DNA of 47,522 bases, taken from JAYUZR01 sp043751595. Its GTDB lineage: Bacteria > Patescibacteriota > UBA1384 > CAILIB01. The stretch is from positions 1 to 47,522 of the forward strand of contig JAYUZR010000044.1 in the NCBI GenBank assembly GCA_043751595.1. The letters run 5' to 3'. Every line of letters starts with the position of its first letter. Positions within the stretch are counted from its first letter, which is position 1. This document shows, piece after piece, positions 38,975 to 47,338 of the stretch. Made by a program: the position numbers and the translations under genes. Below the pieces are notes generated by a model, which saw nothing but the letters and a program-made list of their open reading frames with translations, did no database searches and was not told the DNA's origin.

Positions 38975-39670
38975 ATGCGTTTTGATGTTCTTACTCTGTT
39001 TCCGGGCACAATTACCGAGGTGGTTACCACCTCTATTTTAAAGCGTGCCCAACTTGCCGAGCATATTACCGTAGTAGCGCACGATATCCGCTCCGTTACC
39101 ACCGATACGCACCACGTAGTAGACGATACTCCGTACGGAGGCGGCTCTGGCATGCTGATGAAGGTCGATATTTTGCACAAAGCCCTTACCCAGGTGCTCC
39201 AGCAGCCAGAAGTAGCTAGTATTTCCCCCGAAAAGCGCCGAATTATTCTTATTACCCCTGCGCAAAAAGTCTTTACTCAAAAAGTCGCCGAAGAATACGC
39301 CAATCAGTACGAGCAAATCACCCTTATGTGCGGCCACTATGAAGGGTTCGATGCTCGCATTCTTAAGTACGTTGATGAAGAGCTTTCCATTGGCCCTTTT
39401 GTCCTTACTGGTGGCGAGCTCCCCGCCCTTACCGTAATTGATGCTGTCAGCCGCTTAGTTCCTGGTGTCCTGGGCGATTCCTACTCTCATGTAGAAGAAA
39501 GCTATAGTCTGCAAGATGAATCCGGTAAGGCCTTACTCGAGTACCCGCAATATACCCGCCCCCTCGAGTACGATGGCCAAAAAGTGCCCGATGCCCTTCT
39601 TTCAGGTCACCATGCCGAGATTAAAAAATGGCGCCTAAGCCAGGCTAAACTCCGCACCAATGCTGAATAA
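38975..39670 (+). CDS. trmD: tRNA (guanine-N1)-methyltransferase
   Basis: A 231-residue TrmD that makes m1G37 in tRNA with SAM. It has MRFDVLTLFPG, DDTPYGGGSGM, the trefoil-knot segment LMCGHYEGFDARI, SIGPFVLTGGELPAL and HVEESYSLQDESG. In many bacteria it follows rpsP and rimM; here rpsP is 7 kb away. The end overlaps uvrB by 11 bases. Confidence 0.97.
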   Translation: MRFDVLTLFPGTITEVVTTSILKRAQLAEHITVVAHDIRSVTTDTHHVVDDTPYGGGSGMLMKVDILHKALTQVLQQPEVASISPEKRRIILITPAQKVFTQKVAEEYANQYEQITLMCGHYEGFDARILKYVDEELSIGPFVLTGGELPALTVIDAVSRLVPGVLGDSYSHVEESYSLQDESGKALLEYPQYTRPLEYDGQKVPDALLSGHHAEIKKWRLSQAKLRTNAE

Positions 39671-41669
39671 GCCTTTTAAGCTCGTTGCCCCCTATTCGCC
39701 TACCGGCGATCAGCCTACTGCAATCGCTCAGCTTACGGCCGGCTTTAAGGCAGGTGCTCGTAACCAAGTACTCTTGGGTGTAACTGGCTCTGGCAAAACC
39801 TTTACCATGGCAAATCTTATTAACGATTTGCAGCGCCCAGCCCTTATCTTGGCCCACAACAAAACCCTTGCTGCTCAGCTATTTGCCGAGTTCCGAGAGT
39901 TCTTCCCCGAAAACGCCGTACAGTATTTTGTTTCTTACTACGATTACTACCAGCCAGAGGCGTATATCCCCCTTACCGATACCTACATCGAGAAGGATTC
40001 AAATATTAACGAAGAAATCGAGAAGTTCCGCCACGCCTCTACACACGCCATCCTTACCCGGCGCGATACTATTATCGTGGCTTCGGTTTCGTGTATTTAT
40101 GGCCTAGGCTCACCAGAGGTCTACCGCAGCGCCAACCTTACCCTTACCAAGGGCGATAGCATCTCGCGCAACCTGCTCACTCGTCGACTCACCGATATGC
40201 AGTATGAGCGCAACGATATCGATCTTCGCCGCGGTAAGTTTAGGGTCCAGGGAGATACCATCACCATCTTCCCCGCCTACGACGACTTCATGATTCAACT
40301 CAGCCAGTTTGGCGACGAGATTGAGAGCATTAAACTAGTGGATCCGGTAACCCAAGAAGTACTGGACAGGCTCGAAACCTTCGAGCTCTTCCCCGCCAAG
40401 CATTACCTCACCCAGGACGAAGGCCGGGCTGAGGTTCTTAAGCTGATGGAAGAAGATATGACCCGCGAAGTGGCTAAGTTTGAGGCGGAGGGAAAGCTAA
40501 TTGAAGCCCAGCGCCTTAAGCAACGGGTTCGATTCGATATCGATATGATCCGCGAAACCGGCACCTGCTCGGGTATCGAAAATTATTCTCGCTACTTTGA
40601 TATGCGTCCAGGCGGCACTCCTCCTTCGGTACTACTCGATTACTTCCAAGACGACTTCCTACTGTTTGTCGATGAATCGCACATGACGATTCCCCAGATT
40701 GGTGGCATGTACAACGGCGATCAAGCCCGCAAACAAACCTTGGTCGATTACGGTTTCCGTTTGCAGGCAGCCAAAGATAATCGCCCGCTTAAGTTTGAAG
40801 AGTTTGAGGAGCGCCGAGGCCAGGCCCTGTTTGTCTCCGCTACCCCGGGTAAGTTTGAGGTTGCAAAAGTACAAGACGATGCCACCGAGCGCCGCCTTGC
40901 CGGCCAAGAACCGCTAAACCTGGTAGCCGAGCAGCTTATTCGCCCAACCGGCATTATCGATCCAGAAATTGAGATTCGCCCCATCGAGGGCCAGATTAAC
41001 GACCTCCTCAAAGAGATCGAGCTTCGCCTTACCCGCGGCGAGCGCACCTTGGTTACCACCCTTACTAAGCGCATGTCGGAAGATATTACCGAGTTTATGC
41101 TCGAAAAAGGCATTAAAGTGCAGTATCTGCACTCGGATGTCAAAACCATGGACCGCTCCACCATCCTGCAAGAGCTTCGGGCTGGTGTGTACGATGTACT
41201 AGTAGGAATTAACCTCCTCCGCGAAGGACTCGATCTCCCTGAAGTTTCTTTAGTGGCTATTCTTGATGCCGATAAAGAAGGGTTCCTCCGCTCGGAAACG
41301 TCGCTCGTACAAACCATTGGGCGCGCCGCTCGCCACCTAGAGGGTAAGGTTATTTTGTACGCCGATAGGATTACTGGCTCCATGGAGCGCGCCATCGACG
41401 AAACTAATCGTCGTCGAGCCAAACAGGTAGCCTACAATACCGAGCACGGCATTGTTCCTACGAAGCTTAATAAAGCACTGGTAGTTACCCTCCCAAGTGC
41501 CGCCTCGGAAGAAGCCAAAACTGAGCATGATAGATTCCAGCTAATGAAGGCCGAAGAACAGGCCTTTTACCTGGAAGAGCTTAAAGAACGCATGCGCATG
41601 GCGGCCGAAAGTCTTAATTTTGAAGAAGCCGGAAAGTTACGTGACCAGATTAGAGAGTTACGTAATTAG
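39660..41669 (+). CDS. uvrB: Excinuclease ABC subunit B
   Basis: A 669-residue, full-length UvrB, which verifies DNA damage after UvrA loading. Visible: LLGVTGSGKTFTMANL (Walker A), the beta-hairpin YYDYYQPEAYIP, LLFVDESHMTIPQ, NLLREGLDLPEVSLV, QTIGRAARH, and a C-terminal UVR motif (YLEELKERMRMAAESLNF) that binds UvrC. Translationally coupled to trmD. Confidence 0.98.
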   Translation: MLNKPFKLVAPYSPTGDQPTAIAQLTAGFKAGARNQVLLGVTGSGKTFTMANLINDLQRPALILAHNKTLAAQLFAEFREFFPENAVQYFVSYYDYYQPEAYIPLTDTYIEKDSNINEEIEKFRHASTHAILTRRDTIIVASVSCIYGLGSPEVYRSANLTLTKGDSISRNLLTRRLTDMQYERNDIDLRRGKFRVQGDTITIFPAYDDFMIQLSQFGDEIESIKLVDPVTQEVLDRLETFELFPAKHYLTQDEGRAEVLKLMEEDMTREVAKFEAEGKLIEAQRLKQRVRFDIDMIRETGTCSGIENYSRYFDMRPGGTPPSVLLDYFQDDFLLFVDESHMTIPQIGGMYNGDQARKQTLVDYGFRLQAAKDNRPLKFEEFEERRGQALFVSATPGKFEVAKVQDDATERRLAGQEPLNLVAEQLIRPTGIIDPEIEIRPIEGQINDLLKEIELRLTRGERTLVTTLTKRMSEDITEFMLEKGIKVQYLHSDVKTMDRSTILQELRAGVYDVLVGINLLREGLDLPEVSLVAILDADKEGFLRSETSLVQTIGRAARHLEGKVILYADRITGSMERAIDETNRRRAKQVAYNTEHGIVPTKLNKALVVTLPSAASEEAKTEHDRFQLMKAEEQAFYLEELKERMRMAAESLNFEEAGKLRDQIRELRN

Positions 41670-41680
41670 TCCTTACTAGA

Positions 41681-41709
41681 TTGACTTTTTAGCGCTTTTT
41701 TGGTAAAAG
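41681..41709 (+). promoter_or_regulatory. Promoter TTGACT-17-TAAAAG (copy C)
   Basis: TTGACT (41681-41686), 17 bp, TAAAAG (41704-41709), then GTGCCC. It drives the lipoprotein at 41817. Confidence 0.6.
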
Positions 41710-41808
41710 GTGCCCGTTCCATCCGGTTCAGGGCATCTTTTGTGCTTTGTATCGGGTGGATCAAACTTCGTCCCCCTTGCCCATAACATCCCGGGCTGTA
41801 GGGATGAA
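41710..41808 (+). promoter_or_regulatory. Structured leader of lipoprotein gene
   Basis: GGTGCCC / GGGCATC hairpin at the transcript start and CATCCC / GGGATG just before the AAGGAAG ribosome binding site. Confidence 0.45.
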
Positions 41809-41816
41809 GGAAGAAC

Positions 41817-42413
41817 ATGAACAATAATCGATTTGCCTTTTTCGCAGCCTGCGCACTTGCGCTCGTCCTTAGTGGTTGCGGCGGCGGCCTAAATCAAGGC
41901 TTTACACCTACGCCCATGCCAACGCCTACACCCGCCCCCGTCCCGACTACTCGGTTGGATGAGGGAATCTACACACGGGCTGAGGTAGTAACCCAGGTTA
42001 CTGTCGAGATGCCCCCGGCATACTACGTGCAGACTAACAACATTCTGATGTATCCAAGCGAAACGTCAGAAAGTATGTGGTTTGGCCGTAAACCAACTGG
42101 CTGGGGTCCAGCAGTGACTCGCGGTGGTACGCCTCCGCGGCAACCAGGACTACAAGACAAGCTGATTGACGGGATCAGCTACCACCTAGGTAGCGCTGAC
42201 GGAAGCGTGTCATCTGACTCCGTCGCCACGATCAATAGCAAGCCCATTTCCACGCTGGTAAGCGCGGACGTCAATCGCACTTACCGGCTTGTCTGGACCA
42301 ACGATCTTCTGCAAGAGGCTAATGACCAGCAGCGCGTCCTGGTTTGGGGAATCAAAGTAGACACAACAAGAGGCGGCTTCACCGCCGACCTCCTCGAACT
42401 TAGCCGCTATTAG
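41817..42413 (+). CDS. Lipoprotein of unknown function
   Basis: A 198-residue protein. The signal ends in LALVLSGC, a lipobox with Cys near 22, followed by GGG and a Pro/Thr spacer (TPTPMPTPTPAPVPTT) as in surface lipoproteins. The mature domain is beta-rich without a family I know. It should be lipidated by Lgt and cut by LspA. Like the lipoprotein at 30366 it begins CGGG after the lipobox. Confidence 0.75.
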   Translation: MNNNRFAFFAACALALVLSGCGGGLNQGFTPTPMPTPTPAPVPTTRLDEGIYTRAEVVTQVTVEMPPAYYVQTNNILMYPSETSESMWFGRKPTGWGPAVTRGGTPPRQPGLQDKLIDGISYHLGSADGSVSSDSVATINSKPISTLVSADVNRTYRLVWTNDLLQEANDQQRVLVWGIKVDTTRGGFTADLLELSRY

Positions 42414-42421
42414 AAAACAAG

Positions 42422-42453
42422 AAGCCTCCAGCGCATCCGCGCTGGGGCTTTTT
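42422..42453 (+). terminator. Rho-independent terminator
   Basis: AAGCCTCCAGCGC / GCGCTGGGGCTTTTT with an ATCC loop. Confidence 0.9.
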
Positions 42454-42507
42454 GCATTTCTGCCCTTGTAATGACTCATGAGTAAGCGTACCCTAACGCA
42501 AGAGCAG

Positions 42508-42513
42508 TAATTT
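42508..42513 (+). promoter_or_regulatory. -10 box of leaderless small gene
   Basis: TAATTT, six bases before ATG 42520; identical hexamer and spacing to thrS. Confidence 0.45.
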
Positions 42514-42519
42514 GCACCA

Positions 42520-42744
42520 ATGGACGAACTATCCCCACAAGGCGAATTTCATCATTTTCAGCTGTTTCAGCCTTCCGGAGAGCTGCCGATCAGCATCTCT
42601 ATCCTGGTGCACGCGCAACAACCCCCAGAACTTCCTGAAGAGGAGCCTCTTTCACACGAAGATGTCTTGGCTTTGCACTGGGCACTCGAGAGCTTTGATG
42701 GCGATTTTAAGCGCGCCTTCGCTAAGGCTCGCAAGGGCAAATGA
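42520..42744 (+). CDS. Hypothetical protein, 74 residues
   Basis: A small acidic soluble protein: strands at FHHFQLFQ and ISISILVHAQ, a Glu/Pro-rich turn, and a helix HEDVLALHWALESFDGDF with a basic end. No family known. The stop overlaps the start of the next gene (ATGA), so the pair is co-translated. Leaderless by its -10 position. Confidence 0.6.
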   Translation: MDELSPQGEFHHFQLFQPSGELPISISILVHAQQPPELPEEEPLSHEDVLALHWALESFDGDFKRAFAKARKGK

Positions 42745-43013
42745 TCGACCCATCTCAAGAGGCATACCGGCAACAGCGCTGGTTTATCAACAAGCGCTAC
42801 GGGTATGGCTGGACTCCAGCTACCTGGCAAGGATGGCTGATTCTGATTACGTTTGTGGTAGCCACTCTTAAGAATGCGCTTTTTCTTACTATCAACCCAG
42901 ATTCAACAAGTGGGGTCGCCATTTTCCTAGTGATTGAGCTGCTACTCACCACTCTCTTCTATTGGGCATGCCTGAAGACAGGAGACAAGCCACAGTGGCG
43001 CTGGGGGAAATAA
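42741..43013 (+). CDS. Small two-helix membrane protein
   Basis: A 90-residue protein with a polar N-terminus, WFINKRYGYGWTPATWQGWL, and two membrane helices (about 30-48 and 58-78). The GWTPATWQGWL segment resembles a widespread, uncharacterised small membrane protein group. Coupled to the preceding acidic protein. Confidence 0.65.
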   Translation: MIDPSQEAYRQQRWFINKRYGYGWTPATWQGWLILITFVVATLKNALFLTINPDSTSGVAIFLVIELLLTTLFYWACLKTGDKPQWRWGK

Positions 43014-43023
43014 TCTCGATCTT

Positions 43024-43051
43024 AAAAACCAGGCAGCGCTGCCTGGTTTTT
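43024..43051. terminator. Palindromic bidirectional terminator
   Basis: AAAAACCAGGCAGC with its exact complement, T tracts on both strands. Confidence 0.93.
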
Positions 43052-43071
43052 CTTATCCTAAGTAAATGCAA

Positions 43072-43461
43072 AACGGCCGAATCCCTTTAGAGGAAACGGC
43101 CGTTGAATTTTCGGTGGTTTTTTAGGTTTCCAACCCCTGGCTTTCGCCGCCACCTTTCCTGGGGAAGAGGACTTCTGCTCAATTGGAAGTTGAGCTTCTT
43201 TGACTCTGCCTCTTTTTCATCCTTTTGCCCGCGGGGGCCCAAAGCTTTTTCAGTAGGATTCTAACCCATACCTAGTCTTCTGAGCCGAAGACGGAGCTGC
43301 AACGTGCTGGTTTTCACTGCGGTAGAAGCGCAGCTATTCTTGGTGGGATCCAGCTACTTTAGACCTTTTCGAGATTCCGGAATCTCTATCTCACTTACCA
43401 GGTGAGAAGGGTTGAATGAAAGTGTCCTCCAGAGGCGCCGAAACGGCCGCCCTATTGGACG
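43072..43461 (-). ncRNA. Candidate structured non-coding RNA (~390 nt)
   Basis: Gene-free stretch downstream of thrS with its own TTGACA-17-TATAAA promoter and an end hairpin AACGGCCG/CGGCCGTTTT (43072-43094). Minus-strand RNA folds are numerous: GGCCGTCC/GGCGGCC at the 5' end, CTCAC/GTGAG, GAGATT-CCGG-AATCTC, CTGCG/CGCAG, GTCTTC/GAAGAC, GCTCAA/TTGAGC, and CCCC..TGGC/GCCA..GGGG. No ORF of note is present. It is not rnpB, and lacks a tRNA-like end for tmRNA. I do not recognise the class. Confidence 0.6.
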
Positions 43462-43467
43462 GCCGTT

Positions 43468-43496
43468 TTTATAACCGATGAGCGAAAATATGTCAA
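43468..43496 (-). promoter_or_regulatory. Promoter TTGACA-17-TATAAA of the ncRNA
   Basis: -35 TTGACA (43496-43491) starts four bases after the thrS stop; 17 bp; -10 TATAAA (43473-43468). This is the closest match to consensus in the window. Confidence 0.75.
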
Positions 43497-43499
43497 GAG

Positions 43500-45269
43500 C
43501 TAGCGCGCCCGCTCGGTGACCAACTGCCTCATAGCAATAAGCTGCTCAGCCATTGGCAATACTTGATCTCCACTACCGGGAATATCTTCGCGCCAGTTTA
43601 CAGCAAACTGCCACTCACCAGATTGAGCCGTTTCTACCTCTTTAGCTCCTACCACAATCTTGGCGGGAACTTTTTGGACCGAAGCGTTGCGAATCTTTTT
43701 ACCGACACTCTCGTTACTGGTATCAATCTCTACCCTAATGCCGGCCATGCGCAGTTCTTGGGCAAGCTCTTCGGCGGCGCCGATAAACTGCTCGCTTACT
43801 GGCAAGATTGAAACCTGAGTAGGCGCCAGCCAGAATGGGAAATTACCGGCAAGGTGCTCGATAATAACCGACATAAAGCGCTCGATAGAGCCCATAATGG
43901 CAGCGTGAATCATCAGTACCTGCTGATCCGTGCCATCGGGACCAGTGTACATAAGCTCGAAGCGGCGAGGCATGTTCATATCCAGCTGGATGGTAGCCAC
44001 CTGCCACTGACGGCCAATGGCGTCTTCGGCCATAAAATCAAGCTTAGGACCGTAAAAGGCGGCTTCCCCTACCCCAAGGAAGAAATCTGCTCCGCGGTCT
44101 TCGGCTAATTGCTGAAGATCGGCCTCTGCTTGCTTCCAGATGGCAGCATCACCTAGGTAGGCAGAAGCATTTTCTGGATCATGGAAAGAAAGACGCACCT
44201 TAAGATTGAATCCAAAGGCGCCGTAAAAGGCATCAACAATATCCCAGATGTGTGACATTTCTTCTTTGGCTTGATCGAAGCGGCAGAATACGTGGGAATC
44301 GTCTTGAGCGAAGGCGCGCACGCGAGAAAGACCAGAAAGCTCGCCCGATTGCTCATCGCGGTAGCAGGTGGTGGTGTTTGCGTAGCGCTGAGGCATCTCG
44401 CGGTAGCTCCACTTCTTGCGGGCAAAGATTTGGGTGTGGTGCGGGCAGTTCATGGGCTTCATCGCAAACTCGTGCCCTTCGCGAGTGGTGATGCGGAAGA
44501 GCTCGTGCTGGAACTTTTCCCAGTGACCACTTTTTTCGTAGAGATCTTTCTTGGTGATGTGGGGAATCTCTACCTTTTGGTAACCGTACTTTTGGCGAAG
44601 CTCCCAGACAAAATCGTCGAGCGTATCACGCAAAATGGTGCCCTTTGGAGTCCAGAGTGGAAGACCTGCACCAACTAAATCTGAGAAGGTGAAGAGATCG
44701 AGCTCGGCACCCAGTTTGCGGTGGTCGCGCTTTTTGGCTTCTTCCATGCGGAGCTGATAGGCATCGAGCGAAGTCTTATCTTCGAAGGCTAAACCATAGA
44801 TACGAGAAAGCATTGGGCGCTTTTCGTCGCCACGCCAGTAAGCACCAGCCGAGTGAGTAAGAGTGAAGGCATCGAGCGGAATCTCTGAGGTAGAAGCTAC
44901 GTGCGGACCTTTGCAGAGATCGATAAAATCGCCGGAAGTATAGTAGGAAACGGAGGTTTCGCCCTTCTTGGCAAGATCTTGAATAAGCTCGAGCTTGTAA
45001 TCCTGGCCTTCGAATTGCTTTAACGCTTCTTCAATAGGGTGATCGGAAACTACAAAAGTAAGCCCCTGCTTGGCCAGCTCGCGCATGCGCGCCTCGAGCG
45101 GTGGAAGATCTTCGGCAGTGATGGGACGTGGGAGATCGAAATCGTAATAAAATCCGGTATCGATCGCCGGGCCAATGGCGAGCTTTACGCCAGGAAAGCG
45201 CTCCAGCACGGCCATGGCTAGTAAGTGAGAGAGAGAGTGACGAACCTTAAATAATTGATCGGCTTCCAT
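43500..45269 (-). CDS. thrS: Threonyl-tRNA synthetase lacking TGS domain
   Basis: A 589-residue class II synthetase. It begins at the editing region (LFKVRHSLSHLLAMAV, HxxxH) and then has the catalytic motifs MKPMNCPHH, REMPQRYA, RVRAFAQDDSHVFC and IHAAIMGS (zinc ligands Cys, His, His), and a C-terminal anticodon-binding domain (VSILPVSEQF). The usual N-terminal TGS domain of about 60 residues is absent. The start is firm: TAATTT ends six bases before the ATG. Confidence 0.97.
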   Translation of the reverse strand: MEADQLFKVRHSLSHLLAMAVLERFPGVKLAIGPAIDTGFYYDFDLPRPITAEDLPPLEARMRELAKQGLTFVVSDHPIEEALKQFEGQDYKLELIQDLAKKGETSVSYYTSGDFIDLCKGPHVASTSEIPLDAFTLTHSAGAYWRGDEKRPMLSRIYGLAFEDKTSLDAYQLRMEEAKKRDHRKLGAELDLFTFSDLVGAGLPLWTPKGTILRDTLDDFVWELRQKYGYQKVEIPHITKKDLYEKSGHWEKFQHELFRITTREGHEFAMKPMNCPHHTQIFARKKWSYREMPQRYANTTTCYRDEQSGELSGLSRVRAFAQDDSHVFCRFDQAKEEMSHIWDIVDAFYGAFGFNLKVRLSFHDPENASAYLGDAAIWKQAEADLQQLAEDRGADFFLGVGEAAFYGPKLDFMAEDAIGRQWQVATIQLDMNMPRRFELMYTGPDGTDQQVLMIHAAIMGSIERFMSVIIEHLAGNFPFWLAPTQVSILPVSEQFIGAAEELAQELRMAGIRVEIDTSNESVGKKIRNASVQKVPAKIVVGAKEVETAQSGEWQFAVNWREDIPGSGDQVLPMAEQLIAMRQLVTERAR

Positions 45270-45275
45270 TGGTGA

Positions 45276-45281
45276 AAATTA
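45276..45281 (-). promoter_or_regulatory. -10 box of leaderless thrS
   Basis: TAATTT on the minus strand, six bases before ATG 45269. No T-box or leader RNA is possible in this arrangement. Confidence 0.5.
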
Positions 45282-45287
45282 GAGAAT

Positions 45288-46487
45288 CTAGGGGGTTGGA
45301 AAGCGTGCCGCCAGGGTTCGTACCTGGTCGGCAATCAGTGTTAAATCGGTGGCGCCGCCAATGGTTTCGGCGATAAGATCGGCCAAGTGCTCGGCCTCAG
45401 CCACACCCATTCCGCGGCTTGCAATAGCGGGAGTGCCCAAGCGAAGCCCAGAAGGCTTGGTAGGTGGGTTGGGATCGAAAGGAATACCATTTTTATTGGT
45501 GATAAGACCAACTGACTCTAGTAACTCTTGCGCCTCTTTGCCGAGTATTTTTTGGCCACGTAGATCGAGCAATAATTGATGCACCTCGGTGCCTCCGGTA
45601 AGCACCTTAAACCCGTGCTGCGTAAAGCGAGCAGCCATCGCCTTTGCCATGAGCACTACTTGCTCAGCATATTCTTGATACGAAGGCAGAAGCATTTCTT
45701 CGAGGGCAACCCCGATTCCAGCAATGGTATTGAGATGAGGCCCGCCCTGCATTCCTGGGAAGAGAGCCTTATTAATAGCGGGCATAAGCTCGGGTTTGGC
45801 AAAGATAAGAGCGCCGCGAGGGCCGCGCATTACCTTATGAGTGGTAGTAGTGACAACATCGGCGTGCCCAAAAGGAGAGGGATGAACCCCGGCAGCTACC
45901 AACCCGGAAATGTGGGAGATATCTGCCAGCAGATAGGCTCCAACTTCTTTTGCGATAGCGGCAAATCCGGCAAAATCGATTTGGGCAGGATAGGCTGTAG
46001 CCCCACAAATAATAAGCTTGGGCTGATGTTCGCGAGCGAGCTTTGCAACTTCTTCTAGTGAAACCAGTTCGGTATCTGGCTGCACCTGATAATGAACCGC
46101 CTTCCAGAGCTTTCCTGTAAGGCTTACGCCGTGACCATGGGTAAGGTGGCCACCATGATCTAACTTAAGACCCAAAATAGTATCGCCGGGCTGGAGAAGG
46201 GCTGAGTACACCGCCATATTAGCTGGAGAGCCAGAGTGCGCCTGCACATTTACCAGGTAATCGGTGTGAAAAACTTGCTGAGCTAAAGCCTGCACCTGAA
46301 GCTCGAGCTCGTCGGCGAAGCGATTGCCGGCGTAATAGCGCTTACCCGGATAGCCTTCTGCATACTTACCCATAAACACCGAAGAAACCGCCTGGCGAAC
46401 AGCCAAGGAGGGATGGTTCTCGGAGGGAATCAGGCTAATTTCATGCTGCTGACGAAGTACTTCTTGGGCAAGAATATCGGAGATCAT
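45288..46487 (-). CDS. glyA: Serine hydroxymethyltransferase
   Basis: A 399-residue PLP enzyme that converts serine and THF to glycine and 5,10-methylene-THF. It has NYSEGYPGKRYYAGN-like MGKYAEGYPGKRYYAGN, GLKLDHGGHLTHG, LADISHISGL and the PLP lysine motif TTTTHKVMRGPRGA. Full length. It overlaps the folD stop by four bases, with GAAGGAG as an internal ribosome binding site, forming a one-carbon operon. Confidence 0.98.
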   Translation of the reverse strand: MISDILAQEVLRQQHEISLIPSENHPSLAVRQAVSSVFMGKYAEGYPGKRYYAGNRFADELELQVQALAQQVFHTDYLVNVQAHSGSPANMAVYSALLQPGDTILGLKLDHGGHLTHGHGVSLTGKLWKAVHYQVQPDTELVSLEEVAKLAREHQPKLIICGATAYPAQIDFAGFAAIAKEVGAYLLADISHISGLVAAGVHPSPFGHADVVTTTTHKVMRGPRGALIFAKPELMPAINKALFPGMQGGPHLNTIAGIGVALEEMLLPSYQEYAEQVVLMAKAMAARFTQHGFKVLTGGTEVHQLLLDLRGQKILGKEAQELLESVGLITNKNGIPFDPNPPTKPSGLRLGTPAIASRGMGVAEAEHLADLIAETIGGATDLTLIADQVRTLAARFPTP

Positions 46488-47326
46488 ACTAAACTCCTTC
46501 TTGCGTTTTGGACGGTGTTATAAAGTAGCCAGCTAACGGTAAGCGGACCCAAACCTCCGGTTTCAGGGCTCATGGCGCTGGCAATTTGAGAAACGGAATC
46601 AATGTGTACATCGCGGGCAGCATTAAGCACAATCGCCCCCTCTTGTAGCCACTGATACGTGACAAGATCGGCCACACCAGTACCAGTAATAACCAGACTG
46701 CCCTTTTGCACACGCTCGATGATATTCTCAGTTTCTTCATCGACCATATCGACTGACCAACCCTGACTCTGAAAATAATGATAGATAGGCTGGCCCACTA
46801 AGCGACCTGCACCGACCAAAACAGTGTGATGCTGCGCAGGATGAATGGAGTAATGAACCAATAGCGAAAGAACTGCCAAGAGCATGGGCGGCAACGAAGT
46901 CCCTGAGTATTCTTTGGTTTGATATTCGGCCAAGCCCACCGCAGGTTTTTGCATCCAGCGACCAGCTAGAGCATCTACATCTTGTAGCGGAGCAATGCGC
47001 TGAATGAAATCGTCAGCAGAAAGTGACCTAGGTAAAGGCAGTTGCAAAATGGTGCCGTGCGTTTCTTCGTCGGTAGCTAAGAAGCTTAGTACATCGGGAA
47101 GTTCTGCCGCAGCCAAAGGTGCTGTGGTTTGATAATGCGAAACCGTAATACCAAGCTCCTTTGCAACATTGGTTTTAATGCGAATATATCTATCGCTCTC
47201 GACCAAATTATCGACCTGGACCACCGCTAAATGAGGAGTAATGTCTTCGCTTAGCAAAAGACCGACATCCTGATGAATGCCGTGATGAAGTTGCTCGATA
47301 ATGGGGGCAGAAACAAGCTGAATCAT
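46484..47326 (-). CDS. folD: FolD bifunctional THF enzyme
   Basis: A 280-residue methylene-THF dehydrogenase/cyclohydrolase. The catalytic region YIRIKTNVAKELGI (Lys) and ILQLPLPRSL are present; the NADP-binding part has VLVGAGRLVGQPI where most FolDs read GRSxxVGxP, so the cofactor loop is divergent. It feeds 10-formyl-THF to fmt. TAGGGT with an upstream TG ends six bases before the ATG. Confidence 0.93.
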   Translation of the reverse strand: MIQLVSAPIIEQLHHGIHQDVGLLLSEDITPHLAVVQVDNLVESDRYIRIKTNVAKELGITVSHYQTTAPLAAAELPDVLSFLATDEETHGTILQLPLPRSLSADDFIQRIAPLQDVDALAGRWMQKPAVGLAEYQTKEYSGTSLPPMLLAVLSLLVHYSIHPAQHHTVLVGAGRLVGQPIYHYFQSQGWSVDMVDEETENIIERVQKGSLVITGTGVADLVTYQWLQEGAIVLNAARDVHIDSVSQIASAMSPETGGLGPLTVSWLLYNTVQNARRSLV

Positions 47327-47332
47327 GTACGT

Positions 47333-47338
47333 ACCCTA
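47333..47338 (-). promoter_or_regulatory. Extended -10 of leaderless folD
   Basis: TGC-TAGGGT; the hexamer contains the stop codon (TAG) of the upstream radC gene. Confidence 0.45.

Noticed and set aside
40748..41422. 224-codon reverse ORF inside uvrB
   Set aside because: Antisense shadow of a conserved gene, with Ser/Arg-rich nonsense composition.
43072..43461. tmRNA or group I intron
   Set aside because: No tRNA-like ends, tag frame or T-arm typical of tmRNA; no convincing intron core pairing, only a stray AGACTA.
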